64,000 nucleotides of DNA from NCBI RefSeq assembly GCF_900177345.1, contig NZ_FWZT01000012.1, positions 1 to 64,000 of the forward strand, read 5' to 3'. The DNA comes from Pseudobacteriovorax antillogorgiicola (GTDB lineage: Bacteria > Bdellovibrionota_B > Oligoflexia > Oligoflexales > Oligoflexaceae). A model generated the notes under the pieces. The model was not told where the DNA came from. It made no database searches and was given only the letters and a program-made list of their open reading frames with translations. A program made the translations under genes and the position numbers. Positions 20,008-28,207 of the stretch are shown in pieces; positions within the stretch are counted from its first letter, which is position 1; each line of letters opens with the position of its first letter.

Positions 20008-20763
20008 ATGGACTTGCAGGCCCCTCGCGTCGTTCTAGGGATGCTTATCCTCGGCCCAGTGTGGTTATGGCCAGTTTCCGCCACATCCCTTGAACGAAGC
20101 TATTATGAGCCTCCCGCTCACTTTGCCGCTGTCGAGCCCGACAGGGTTGTGAAACTTCAGTTCAATCTCAGCCACCAGCTCATCCGCCAGCTACCCTTCT
20201 ATTTTTCTTACACCATGCGGGGTTTCTGGGATCGAAGCGGTCGCACCAAGTCCAATCCGTTTATAGACATCAATCACCACCCCGAATTGCAGTGGATTTT
20301 CTCACCACGCCATATTTTTTCGTTCGAGCACGCGTCAAATGGTGTTGACAATGAACCTTCTGGCCCCGAGCAGAGGGCCAATCAGTCCCGGAGTGTGAAT
20401 CGATTTTACTGGCAATCCTTTTGGAAAGTTCCGGGGTTATCAAAGCTTTGGTTCGCCCCACGAGTGGACGCTCCCATCGTCACCAAGAACTCGACCCGAA
20501 TTCATGACTATATTGGCTATGCAAGCTCGATCCTAGAGTGGCGGGAGGATGGCCATGTTACCGGCTACCTGCGGTATAGCCGTGGCGCTAAGGGCCATCA
20601 GTTCATTGCCCAAGCAACTCTAGACCCTTTGGGGCTACTTGATAGTCGACACCCTGGCAATACTCGCTTGTTCGTGGAGTATTTCAATGGCTATGGTGAC
20701 TATCTCGTCGATTTCGATAAAAAGAGGGATGTCATGCGAGTTGGTCTGCGCTTGTTGCAGTGA
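20008..20763 (+). CDS. pldA: Outer-membrane phospholipase A (OMPLA-like)
   Basis: About 252 residues: a signal peptide (ending PVSA) and a beta-barrel with the OMPLA active-site pattern. In FEHASNGVDN the His and Ser match the catalytic pair (HxSNG). The Asn of SRSVNRFYW matches the third residue. NPFIDINHHPELQW and YFNGYGDYLVDFD also align by eye with the E. coli enzyme. It hydrolyses phospholipids in the outer leaflet when dimeric and calcium-bound. The ATG at 20008 is preferred over an in-frame TTG at 19993 because a GGGAT sits eight bases upstream. It is monocistronic, divergent from the DUF2279 gene. Confidence 0.88.
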   Translation: MDLQAPRVVLGMLILGPVWLWPVSATSLERSYYEPPAHFAAVEPDRVVKLQFNLSHQLIRQLPFYFSYTMRGFWDRSGRTKSNPFIDINHHPELQWIFSPRHIFSFEHASNGVDNEPSGPEQRANQSRSVNRFYWQSFWKVPGLSKLWFAPRVDAPIVTKNSTRIHDYIGYASSILEWREDGHVTGYLRYSRGAKGHQFIAQATLDPLGLLDSRHPGNTRLFVEYFNGYGDYLVDFDKKRDVMRVGLRLLQ

Positions 20764-20827
20764 CGAATCGAACCCCGCTACGCACAGCATGACCTTGAAA
20801 TCACACCGAACGCAGCGAAGCATCTCA

Positions 20828-23800
20828 TTATTTTAGGATGGATCGTGACTGCAATTCCATCACAGTCAGATTACGAGCCGCACTCATACTAAGAATCGCT
20901 TCAATCTGCCCCTTCTCAGCAAGGCTAGAGCCCTTCACATTCTCTAGAAGCTGATGGGTCAAACGATCCTTTTCAATGTAGATCTTAAGTGCCTCGAACC
21001 AGTACTGGCTTGGGATACTCTTTAGCCACGTTAAGCCCTCGTTATACACCACATAGGACGCTATGGAGGAAGCGATAATGGCGATCTGATGGGTATCAGG
21101 CAATCGCTCTAAGATACGATCACGATACTTCTCTACCAAGATCGGCGGACAGTGATCGATGACGATCGCCTGGTAAAGCGGGTCTTGCAAAACGCCTTTG
21201 ATGTCTTTGGTCAGGTTCTCTAGCAAAACATCGGTGATACGGTTGATCTCTTTGGATATCTGAAGGGATAGCTCAACCAAAGTCTTGGAGCGATCCTCTT
21301 CCGCATAGACGCGAAAGAGCAGCTTCGCTTCAGCGTCTGCTCTTTGCCGCAATACATCGATAACCTGCTGTACGTAGTCTTCCTTAATCGCAAGAAATTC
21401 TTGAGCAGAGATCACCAGTGAGGCAATGATTTCGTATGACGAGCAAATCACGCCCGTTTTGTTTGCCGAGGAGTCTTTAATGATGAAAACCCCGTTTTCT
21501 TGGAGCTTCTCACGAGCATCATCAGTGAAGAAAATATTTGCCCCTTCAACGATAGCTCGCACCGTAGATTCACCGGACTCAGTGAAAAATTGAGACCAGT
21601 TCTTACCATTCACCGAGTAAGGTCGCCCACCTGCTGGAATAAAGATATCTGCGTAGACTCTCCGGTAGATCTCATTGCGAGTCTTGATATTCTCGTTGCT
21701 ATCAGCAGCAATCACAAAAGCATCGTCGGACTTACTGAGCTTGCCCTTGTCAAACTCGACGATAGACTTAGATTCTTTCACGAGCCGCAATAGCTCAGCC
21801 CAGTCTAGGCCCTCGGGATCATATGCCGCGCCGAAGCCATCGGAGATGGAAACAACTCTGGCATTTTCTTTATATTCGCGGTGAAGAATCATCAGCTCGT
21901 TACCAGCCACATCCCCATCAGGCCCACCAGTCATCTTGACTTTGAAGCTATCCTTCCGCGGATCGATACCAAGGAATTGCAGGGTATTTTCGACAAATAC
22001 ATTCACCCCTTCGCTGGTAACACCATATTCCTTGTGGTTGATTCCCTCACCAGGCTTCGAGGACATGAATGCGGGAGCATATTTGTAACCCCGACGTTTG
22101 GCTTGCGCCGGAATCCAGTTGATCAACTCATTGGTCATGTTTTCGTCAGGACCAAGGTAAATAATCTCGGTTTTATCGTAGTAGCTAACAAGCTTATCTA
22201 GGTTTTCGTGGGATTCGTCCTCTTCTACAAGAAGATCAAGCAAGGCGTTCACAGAGCCTTTGACAGCCTGATCTCGGTGGCCATCAGGCTTCAAGACCAA
22301 CACAGCCTTCGATCCCCCTTCGGGAATGTCCTTATTTTTCATCTGCTGAGCGTGGCTTAGGCCATAAACCTCATCAAAAAGACCTGCCAAGGCCATGTCA
22401 TAGTCAGCAGCGGAACGAGGCATGACGACCCGCATTCCACCCCTGGCAATATCCTTCCAGCGAACTTGGAAGAAACGGAAATCCTTACCCAGAATGAAGA
22501 AAATCCCATAGGGTGCGTGAGGGTAGTACCTAGTGTCTAGGATCGCTGGATCGAGGCGAAACGCCAACCCTGTTTTCGTAGGCAAAAAGTAGTTGGTCTT
22601 CAGGCAGTACTTAATAAACTTCAAGCACTTCTTAAAGATGTGACGATCAATGTCTTCGAACAAGCCATCGATCTCTTTTTTGATCTCTGCAACTCTTTCT
22701 TCAGCAGTGCGTTCCCACTCACCTTCAGGCAAACTAGGATCAAACTTGGCCCTGAAGAACTTGACCAACATGTCTAGTAGCTCATGATTCTGAGCGAAGG
22801 TATTGCGAATCTTATATAGAGAGTAAGCATAGGGATTGCGCTTGCTCAGAAATAGATGAGCGTAGGTTGCGAAACTCCGAATGAGGTTGGTAGCATTGAT
22901 GGAAAAATCGTAAGGCATGGCCGTAAAATCGGCGAACTCGTCATAGTCCACCCACCCCATGGTTCTCAAAGCTTTGTTCAGACGAATCATAGGCACAAAG
23001 CGAGATGAGACCTTCTGGCTCGAACCGTGAGACATAATGAAGTGCATCACCGTAATTGACTCGTCATAGCCCTCTTCAAACTTCGCAACAAAAGCTCGAC
23101 CAACATTAAAATCGTAGCGGTGGATCAAAGTTAAAATAGGCTCCATCATCTGAGCTGGATTGACGTTCTTCAAGCCTAGTGTCAGGCGAGCATTAGGGGA
23201 GTTCTCGAAGGTATCGATAAAGGTGTGAGCCCCTTGGTGATCGAGCATATGCTTGACCATGCGGAACGTGATGCTCAGACGTGCAGCTGTCGCATACATC
23301 ACGAAATCATTATCGAGATTCTTGACATAGGTCTCAATTTCAGAACCACAATCTGGATATTCTTGCAGCATCAGCTCTTTGGCAGCGCTAACCTTCTCAA
23401 GAATCCGCTTGTTATCTTGATCCAGACCTTTGTGATCAGTACAGAAGAAGGTGGAAAGAAATAGCAGGTTGTCACGGGAGAAATAGACAGCTCCCATCTT
23501 CAAATTGTTGTTGGAGATTCTCTTAGCCATGTCACTAAGAATCTTACGATCGCCCCCAGGTCCGATGTAGGTAACCTTCGATTTATCTCGGTCCCAAAGC
23601 TCTACGGTTTGCTTGGTTTCAAACACATGGCCGGTGATAATTGCTGATAGATGACGAACTTTTTCCTGCCTTGGCGTCGTTTGATAGTAAATCTTAGGCA
23701 TATTATTGAAAAACCAAGGAGTCAGAATTGAGATACTCTGATCCAAGCCCACGCGCACCGTGTCGGCAATGTCGTCAATATACGACTCAAGCTGCTGACC

Positions 23801-23908
23801 ACTAATTTCCCTAGCGTATGAAGGAGCTGGTTCGGGAGCATCGTTTAGCTCGATGCCCATTTCTTCTTCCTGCTCCGCCCTGATTCGAAACTTTTTCTGA
23901 TCGCCCAT
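20828..23908 (-). CDS. NAD-specific glutamate dehydrogenase, large type
   Basis: A 1026-residue enzyme of the large (about 115-kDa) NAD-glutamate dehydrogenase class. It should deaminate glutamate to 2-oxoglutarate for catabolism. The catalytic domain begins around RWKDIARGGMRVVMP with the Lys-containing MKNKDIPEGGSKAVLVLKP. The nucleotide-binding part includes KMTGGPDGDVAGNE and IVEGANIFFTDDAREKL. The N-terminal ~450 residues are the regulatory extension typical of this class. It lies 65 bases downstream of the glutamate-cysteine ligase gene, so both act on glutamate. No gene symbol is fixed for this class (gdhB/gdh2 are used). Confidence 0.92.
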   Translation of the reverse strand: MGDQKKFRIRAEQEEEMGIELNDAPEPAPSYAREISGQQLESYIDDIADTVRVGLDQSISILTPWFFNNMPKIYYQTTPRQEKVRHLSAIITGHVFETKQTVELWDRDKSKVTYIGPGGDRKILSDMAKRISNNNLKMGAVYFSRDNLLFLSTFFCTDHKGLDQDNKRILEKVSAAKELMLQEYPDCGSEIETYVKNLDNDFVMYATAARLSITFRMVKHMLDHQGAHTFIDTFENSPNARLTLGLKNVNPAQMMEPILTLIHRYDFNVGRAFVAKFEEGYDESITVMHFIMSHGSSQKVSSRFVPMIRLNKALRTMGWVDYDEFADFTAMPYDFSINATNLIRSFATYAHLFLSKRNPYAYSLYKIRNTFAQNHELLDMLVKFFRAKFDPSLPEGEWERTAEERVAEIKKEIDGLFEDIDRHIFKKCLKFIKYCLKTNYFLPTKTGLAFRLDPAILDTRYYPHAPYGIFFILGKDFRFFQVRWKDIARGGMRVVMPRSAADYDMALAGLFDEVYGLSHAQQMKNKDIPEGGSKAVLVLKPDGHRDQAVKGSVNALLDLLVEEDESHENLDKLVSYYDKTEIIYLGPDENMTNELINWIPAQAKRRGYKYAPAFMSSKPGEGINHKEYGVTSEGVNVFVENTLQFLGIDPRKDSFKVKMTGGPDGDVAGNELMILHREYKENARVVSISDGFGAAYDPEGLDWAELLRLVKESKSIVEFDKGKLSKSDDAFVIAADSNENIKTRNEIYRRVYADIFIPAGGRPYSVNGKNWSQFFTESGESTVRAIVEGANIFFTDDAREKLQENGVFIIKDSSANKTGVICSSYEIIASLVISAQEFLAIKEDYVQQVIDVLRQRADAEAKLLFRVYAEEDRSKTLVELSLQISKEINRITDVLLENLTKDIKGVLQDPLYQAIVIDHCPPILVEKYRDRILERLPDTHQIAIIASSIASYVVYNEGLTWLKSIPSQYWFEALKIYIEKDRLTHQLLENVKGSSLAEKGQIEAILSMSAARNLTVMELQSRSILK

Positions 23909-23973
23909 TGGCTGCCCCTATCGCCTTCCCTTAAGAAACCGGGTTCGAATCTGCTCGAACCTCTCATGCCATA

Positions 23974-25392
23974 TTATAAAACTGACTCTAACCACTTATC
24001 GTGCAATGCAAATAAAACTTCAGCACTTAGCTCACTCTTTTCCACCTGATCCAGCACATCATCTGCTGGGCAACGGCCTTGCAGGGTGAAGCGCTGGGCG
24101 AAGGCATCTAAGATTTTCCCCTTACCTGTGCCTTGGTAGCATGACGGCAAGCGTCTAAAGCCCTCTTGCGCTAAATACATAATTTTCGCAGCAAGATCAC
24201 GTAAAACTACATTATCGAGGCCCTTTTTAGACATTTTCCAGAGTTCTTCGATATTTTTTTCTTGACTGGTCATCAAGTCGAGAGTTTTGTCCAAGCTTTC
24301 ATTGTCGTACAGAATCCCTGTTAGGACACAGGCTGGCACCAACTGCCAGGCCTTCGCCTGACTATCGATGGAGCGAAGCTCCATAAAGCCACGGGCACGG
24401 ACCTCAGGAAAGTGTAAGGAAAGGTGGGTCTCGAAGTCTTCAGCTGTAGGGTATATGCCATCGATGCCCTGATTCATCCAGGCCTCGAACGAGGTGTCTT
24501 GATCGGGGACCTTGAAGCCTGCAGCCTCTACGAATACCACATTGGCGGCCATTACCTGATCGAGGTATGCTTCTACACAACTGCTTTGATTGAGATTCTT
24601 TTCAATCATTGCCAAGCTAGGAAATCCGGTTCGCCCGCTATCGAGATGCTGCCAGATGTTGCCACGAAACGACTTTAAACCGTTGGGCTTGCCCTCAGAT
24701 ATGGGGGAATGAGCGAACATCCCCGTCATCATGGGAGCGATAAGGTTTGCAGCTAAAAAGCGCTTAGCCATTTTCTGCTCACTGCCACCAAAGTCTAGAT
24801 TGACCTGGACCGTGCAGGTTTCTCTCATCATCCGCTTGCCAAAGGGCCCGATTCTGGTGAAATACTCATTCATCGCTCGGTACCGGGGCTTGGCCATCTG
24901 AAGACCGATGACTTCCGCATTTTGCCACGGGTGACTGCCCATTTGCAGAAACCGTACCTGCTGGTCTGCAAAATACGACTCAAGATCCTTCTGAACCGCC
25001 GCAACCCGCTTGCATGCATCATCAAGGCAGGGATAAGGCTTGGAGGAATATTCGAGCTGTCCTCCCGGCTCAAATGTTAGCTGATCGTCAGTCTCTAAAG
25101 AAATCCGCTTCAGAGTACCATCTTCATTGTGCTCTGGATTCCAAAGGCGGTGGCTTGGAAGCATGGCAGTCAAATGTTGCTGCAATCCCCCTTCACCTAG
25201 TAGTGGAATCATTTTGGGGCTGCCACCGAATGAGGCGACATCCATGGGCATCATTTCGATTTCGATTCCCACCATACCTGGCCATATGGGGTGATCGCGG
25301 CGGTAGTCTTCTGGTCGAAGTTTAAAGATTTTTTCCGATAGCCATTGCTGACACCAGTCTCTTGTAATTCTTGTACGTTCCATTCCAAACAC
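23974..25392 (-). CDS. gshA: Glutamate-cysteine ligase, plant/alphaproteobacterial type (GCS2)
   Basis: A 472-residue enzyme of the GCS2 family, which makes gamma-glutamylcysteine for glutathione. Landmarks are GIEIEMMPMD, LTFEPGGQLEYSS, MRETCTVQVNLDFGG, GFPSLAMIEK and a Trp-rich LVPACVLTGILYD end. The length fits the ~450-residue plant-type class rather than enteric GshA. A possible ribosome site is weak; MERTRIT three codons in is an alternative start. A glutathione synthetase gene is not in the window. Confidence 0.87.
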   Translation of the reverse strand: MFGMERTRITRDWCQQWLSEKIFKLRPEDYRRDHPIWPGMVGIEIEMMPMDVASFGGSPKMIPLLGEGGLQQHLTAMLPSHRLWNPEHNEDGTLKRISLETDDQLTFEPGGQLEYSSKPYPCLDDACKRVAAVQKDLESYFADQQVRFLQMGSHPWQNAEVIGLQMAKPRYRAMNEYFTRIGPFGKRMMRETCTVQVNLDFGGSEQKMAKRFLAANLIAPMMTGMFAHSPISEGKPNGLKSFRGNIWQHLDSGRTGFPSLAMIEKNLNQSSCVEAYLDQVMAANVVFVEAAGFKVPDQDTSFEAWMNQGIDGIYPTAEDFETHLSLHFPEVRARGFMELRSIDSQAKAWQLVPACVLTGILYDNESLDKTLDLMTSQEKNIEELWKMSKKGLDNVVLRDLAAKIMYLAQEGFRRLPSCYQGTGKGKILDAFAQRFTLQGRCPADDVLDQVEKSELSAEVLFALHDKWLESVL

Positions 25393-25452
25393 TCTCTTTT
25401 GGGGCCCTACAAGGAGATATCAAACCACCTACCCTGCAAGCTTTAAGACAAC

Positions 25453-25504
25453 CGCCCGAAAGGGCGCAACAAAGATAAAGGCAAGGCTTTACCAAAACCT
25501 TGCC
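25453..25504 (-). terminator. Rho-independent terminator region after the exbBD operon
   Basis: Two hairpins follow the exbD stop on the minus strand. At 25480-25504 GGCAAGG pairs with CCTTGCC, extended by TTT/AAA to about 11 base pairs, then the RNA reads CUUUAUCUUUG. At 25453-25466 CGCCC/GGGCG encloses a tetraloop. The first is a good intrinsic terminator with a modest U-rich tail; the second may be a backup or protect the 3' end. Confidence 0.7.
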
Positions 25505-25555
25505 CGCGCCCTCTTATACACGAAGAGGTCTTGGACGGATACTTAGTCAAAACGA

Positions 25556-25966
25556 TCACTGCCCAGCTTCGACGTTGATTGCAAAATCGGTAATCCCATT
25601 CTTCCGAACAAGGTCGATCAGTTTAATCACAGCTCCGTGAGGGGTGGATTGATCGGCTGCAATGGTCGCTTGAATCTTGGGGTCTTCTGCTTTCTTAGAT
25701 TTCACAATCGACGCCAAGCCCGCCTCGTTAACAGCCTTACCGTCCACATAAATCACAGAGTTGCGATCGATGGTAAACGTCAGCTGACTTTGCTCCAAGC
25801 CTGCTCCAGTTTCTGCCTCAGGAAGATTCAAATCGATCCCCGGAGTGTTGATGTAATTGGCGGTTACCATGAAGATAATCAGGAGAACCAACATCACGTC
25901 GACAAAGGGCGTGACGTTGATGTCAGTAATTCCATCTTCTTCATCAATATCAGCTCCACCTGCCAT
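25556..25966 (-). CDS. exbD: ExbD/TolR family biopolymer transport protein
   Basis: A 136-residue protein with the conserved N-terminal membrane anchor and its functional Asp (DINVTPFVDVMLVLLIIFMVTA), then a periplasmic domain. It works with ExbB as a proton-driven motor that powers TonB- or Tol-type outer-membrane work. It lies 11 bases downstream of exbB. Which partner (TonB or TolA/other) it serves cannot be told; neither is in the window. Confidence 0.93.
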   Translation of the reverse strand: MAGGADIDEEDGITDINVTPFVDVMLVLLIIFMVTANYINTPGIDLNLPEAETGAGLEQSQLTFTIDRNSVIYVDGKAVNEAGLASIVKSKKAEDPKIQATIAADQSTPHGAVIKLIDLVRKNGITDFAINVEAGQ

Positions 25967-25977
25967 AGCTGTCTCCT

Positions 25978-26604
25978 TTATTTTGAAAATTGGGCGACGA
26001 CAATGCGCTTCATCGCTTCAGCATTGGATATTCGCCGCTTCACCAGCCTTTGGTAGCCGTTATAGGCAATAACTGCTGGAATCGCGACCAAGAGGCCTAC
26101 TGCTGTCGCAACGAGAGCTTCTGAAATACCAGCCATCACAACTGAAGGTCCCCCAGCTGGGTTATTCGCCAGGTCGTTGAAGGCCTGGATGATTCCGATA
26201 ACAGTTCCGAAAAGCCCAATAAAGGGAGCATTGTTGCCAAGGGTTCCAAGAATTACCAGGCCGTGGTCCAGCTTCTGTCGCTCTCCCACAATATAGCTGC
26301 TCATGCTCTGATCCATAGCTTCCGGTGATTTCGAGGCGTAATCCAAGCCTCGCAGGACAATTTGCGACTCAATTGCCGGACTTTCCTGACAAAGCTGCTT
26401 AGCTCCCTCAATGTCCTGGTCGATGATCTTTTTTGTGATTTCATGGCTAAATCGTGAAAAGTCTAATTTGGTTCGGCTAAAGAATACGGCTCGCTCGATA
26501 ATCACCGCCACTGAGACGACACTCAGGATCATCAGCATCCAAAGCACCCACTCGCTGCCCAAAAGCGTGATTGCCAACAGCTTTTCTACGATATTAAAGT
26601 CCAT
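25978..26604 (-). CDS. exbB: ExbB/TolQ/MotA proton channel family protein
   Basis: A 208-residue protein with three membrane helices (about 14-34, 105-130, 150-178). It has the family signature GTLGNNAPFIGLFGTVIGIIQAF and the Thr/Pro-rich last helix ISEALVATAVGLLVAIPAVIAYN. An AGGAG ribosome site sits about six bases before the ATG. It starts ten bases after a small beta-barrel-like gene, so the motor is genetically tied to an outer-membrane protein. Confidence 0.94.
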   Translation of the reverse strand: MDFNIVEKLLAITLLGSEWVLWMLMILSVVSVAVIIERAVFFSRTKLDFSRFSHEITKKIIDQDIEGAKQLCQESPAIESQIVLRGLDYASKSPEAMDQSMSSYIVGERQKLDHGLVILGTLGNNAPFIGLFGTVIGIIQAFNDLANNPAGGPSVVMAGISEALVATAVGLLVAIPAVIAYNGYQRLVKRRISNAEAMKRIVVAQFSK

Positions 26605-26613
26605 AAAGAGCTC

Positions 26614-27237
26614 CTAAAAAACAGACAATGGTAAACCGGATCGCTCGGCCCCTATAAAAAGATATGTCACATTAAGCATGAACGTGTCGACCTTTCTTTC
26701 CAAGCCCGCCTCGTCCGATGCAGACTCAACTCTGACTGAGGACGCAGCAACCCCCACCTGAAAGTAGGTTTCTCGGTCGGTTTGCCAGTAACCCGCCAAC
26801 TGTAGAGTCATGCCGTTCCCTTTCCATGTTCCCACAGTCTGATTATGAGTATGATGAGAGGGCGTATCGTAGCTGAGAGCACCATACTCAGCGCCAATAT
26901 AGACCGAATCGACAAAGCGAAATCCCAGTCCAGCCCCATAGTTAACAACGATGACATCACCGTCGAAAAGCTTAGCTGCGCCTTTGTTCATGGGCGTTGC
27001 GCAGCCCAGGAGCTTTAAGTCTATATGGTTCCACACCGAATAGCCTAGTTCAAGTCTAAGCCCATAACCGAAGAAGTTCGGAGTATCCTCTTCTTCAAGG
27101 GGCTGAAAGGAAAGGTTTCGCCAATGCATGCCAACACCTGCTAGCACACCGCCATAGAGGTTTATTGGGAAAAAGAGAATCCCGATCACGTAGCAAATGC
27201 TTACCTTAAACTTCATGTTGAAACGGCAGAGATTCAA
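26614..27237 (-). CDS. Putative outer-membrane beta-barrel protein in the exbBD operon
   Basis: About 207 residues. A signal peptide (hydrophobic YVIGILFFPINLYGG) is followed by alternating amphipathic strands rich in Gly, Tyr and aromatic residues (GAGLGFRFVDSVYIGAEYGALSYD; GNGMTLQLAGYWQTDRETYFQVGVAASS), as in eight-stranded barrels. I do not recognise the family. The TTG at 27237 has a GAGG seven bases upstream; an ATG at 27216 without a clear ribosome site is the alternative. It overlaps the upstream gene and precedes exbB by ten bases. Confidence 0.6.
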   Translation of the reverse strand: MNLCRFNMKFKVSICYVIGILFFPINLYGGVLAGVGMHWRNLSFQPLEEEDTPNFFGYGLRLELGYSVWNHIDLKLLGCATPMNKGAAKLFDGDVIVVNYGAGLGFRFVDSVYIGAEYGALSYDTPSHHTHNQTVGTWKGNGMTLQLAGYWQTDRETYFQVGVAASSVRVESASDEAGLERKVDTFMLNVTYLFIGAERSGLPLSVF

Positions 27238-27736
27238 GTAAGGCCTCTTGATATAGGGGAAAGCTCATCAACTCGTCTCCGAACCGGCTGGAACTGATGC
27301 GAAGCATGCCGGAGTCTTTAGGTTCGAAAAGTGTGACCACGTCCCAGGTGCGGCTTTCTCGCATGAATTGTCGATCCTGCGGTACTTTGTGAGCTTTGGA
27401 AATAATCCATCCCCTGTGGGCTTGCTCAAACAGGAGGCCTTCTTCATTCCAGGGCTGAAGGTAAAAGAACTCACGCCCTTCAGGCAGGGTTCCCCATTCA
27501 TACCTCATTTTAGCAGATGCCCCCCTTTGAAATCTGGTTTGCTCATTGGCAGCTGCAATGGATTCTTTCATTCTGCGAAACAGCTCCTGAGTCTGACGGG
27601 AGTCCTGGACGAGTCGAAACTCAGTTGGTGCAAGAGGTGCCAAATGCGCAGCCAAGATCTTTTGTCGTCGCCCCTTTGGGGAGCCTCGCAAATTATTTAA
27701 TTTTTCGAAGACTTTTTTCACAACTTTCCTTGACAA
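27206..27736 (-). CDS. Unknown protein, first gene of the exbBD operon
   Basis: A 176-residue protein without signal peptide or membrane helix. It is basic at the N-terminus (SRKVVKKVFEKLNNLRGSPKGRRQK), then mixed, with a Trp/Phe-rich centre (EWGTLPEGREFFYLQPWNEEG). I do not recognise the family. Its end overlaps the beta-barrel gene by 11-32 bases, which implies translational coupling, so a role alongside ExbB/ExbD is likely but unspecified. Its start overlaps the -35 region of the tRNA promoter reading the other way. Confidence 0.55.
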   Translation of the reverse strand: MSRKVVKKVFEKLNNLRGSPKGRRQKILAAHLAPLAPTEFRLVQDSRQTQELFRRMKESIAAANEQTRFQRGASAKMRYEWGTLPEGREFFYLQPWNEEGLLFEQAHRGWIISKAHKVPQDRQFMRESRTWDVVTLFEPKDSGMLRISSSRFGDELMSFPLYQEALLESLPFQHEV

Positions 27737-27758
27737 GATTAGTAAGAGCCCGTATCTA
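27730..27758 (+). promoter_or_regulatory. Sigma-70-like promoter for the tRNA-Gly cluster
   Basis: TTGACA at 27730-27735, a 17-base spacer and TATCTA at 27753-27758 lie about 40 bases before the first tRNA. The -35 box is perfect and the -10 box matches four of six. It overlaps the start of the divergent gene ending at 27736. Confidence 0.65.
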
Positions 27759-27797
27759 TTGTCGTCACCTGATTCACATGCGAATCAGTTGTCTTGA

Positions 27798-27874
27798 GCG
27801 GGAGTAGCTCAGTTGGCTAGAGCGACGCGTTGCCATCGCGTAGGTCGAGGGTTCGAGTCCCTTTTCCCGCTCCA
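27798..27874 (+). tRNA. tRNA-Gly (GCC), copy 1
   Basis: 77 bases, CCA encoded. The acceptor stem GCGGGAG pairs with the TTCCCGC end. The anticodon stem ACGCG/CGCGT encloses TTGCCAT, giving anticodon GCC, and the T loop is TTCGAGT. The discriminator base T is typical for Gly. This copy differs from copies 2 and 3 by one base in the T loop (G for A). Confidence 0.97.
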
Positions 27875-27889
27875 TCAAGACACACCCAA

Positions 27890-27966
27890 GCGGGAGTAGC
27901 TCAGTTGGCTAGAGCGACGCGTTGCCATCGCGTAGGTCGAGGGTTCGAATCCCTTTTCCCGCTCCA
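27890..27966 (+). tRNA. tRNA-Gly (GCC), copy 2
   Basis: 77 bases with encoded CCA and anticodon GCC in the loop TTGCCAT. It follows copy 1 after 15 bases and is identical to copy 3. It is probably processed from the same precursor. Confidence 0.97.
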
Positions 27967-27985
27967 TTCTAGTTTATACCCAAAA

Positions 27986-28062
27986 GCGGGAGTAGCTCAG
28001 TTGGCTAGAGCGACGCGTTGCCATCGCGTAGGTCGAGGGTTCGAATCCCTTTTCCCGCTCCA
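27986..28062 (+). tRNA. tRNA-Gly (GCC), copy 3
   Basis: 77 bases with encoded CCA and anticodon GCC. It is identical to copy 2 and follows it after 19 bases. No clear terminator hairpin is seen in the 145 bases before the histidine kinase gene, so read-through is possible. Confidence 0.97.
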
Positions 28063-28207
28063 TTATTCTTCCCCGGACAATCTAATCTATCTTAAGCTAT
28101 CTCTAAAAAGACCGTTGATATAGTTAATTTATTGCCTAGTCCTTGTCTGCAATTGTAAGCCTTGGCCGAATGTAATAGTAAAAAGCTTCCATATTTTCTA
28201 ACATCGG

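Noticed and set aside
27798-28062. Regularly spaced near-identical repeats resembling a CRISPR array, with an overlapping 97-codon frame
   Set aside because: Each 77-base unit folds as a tRNA with acceptor, anticodon and T arms and encoded CCA; the overlapping protein frame is a by-product of the repeats.
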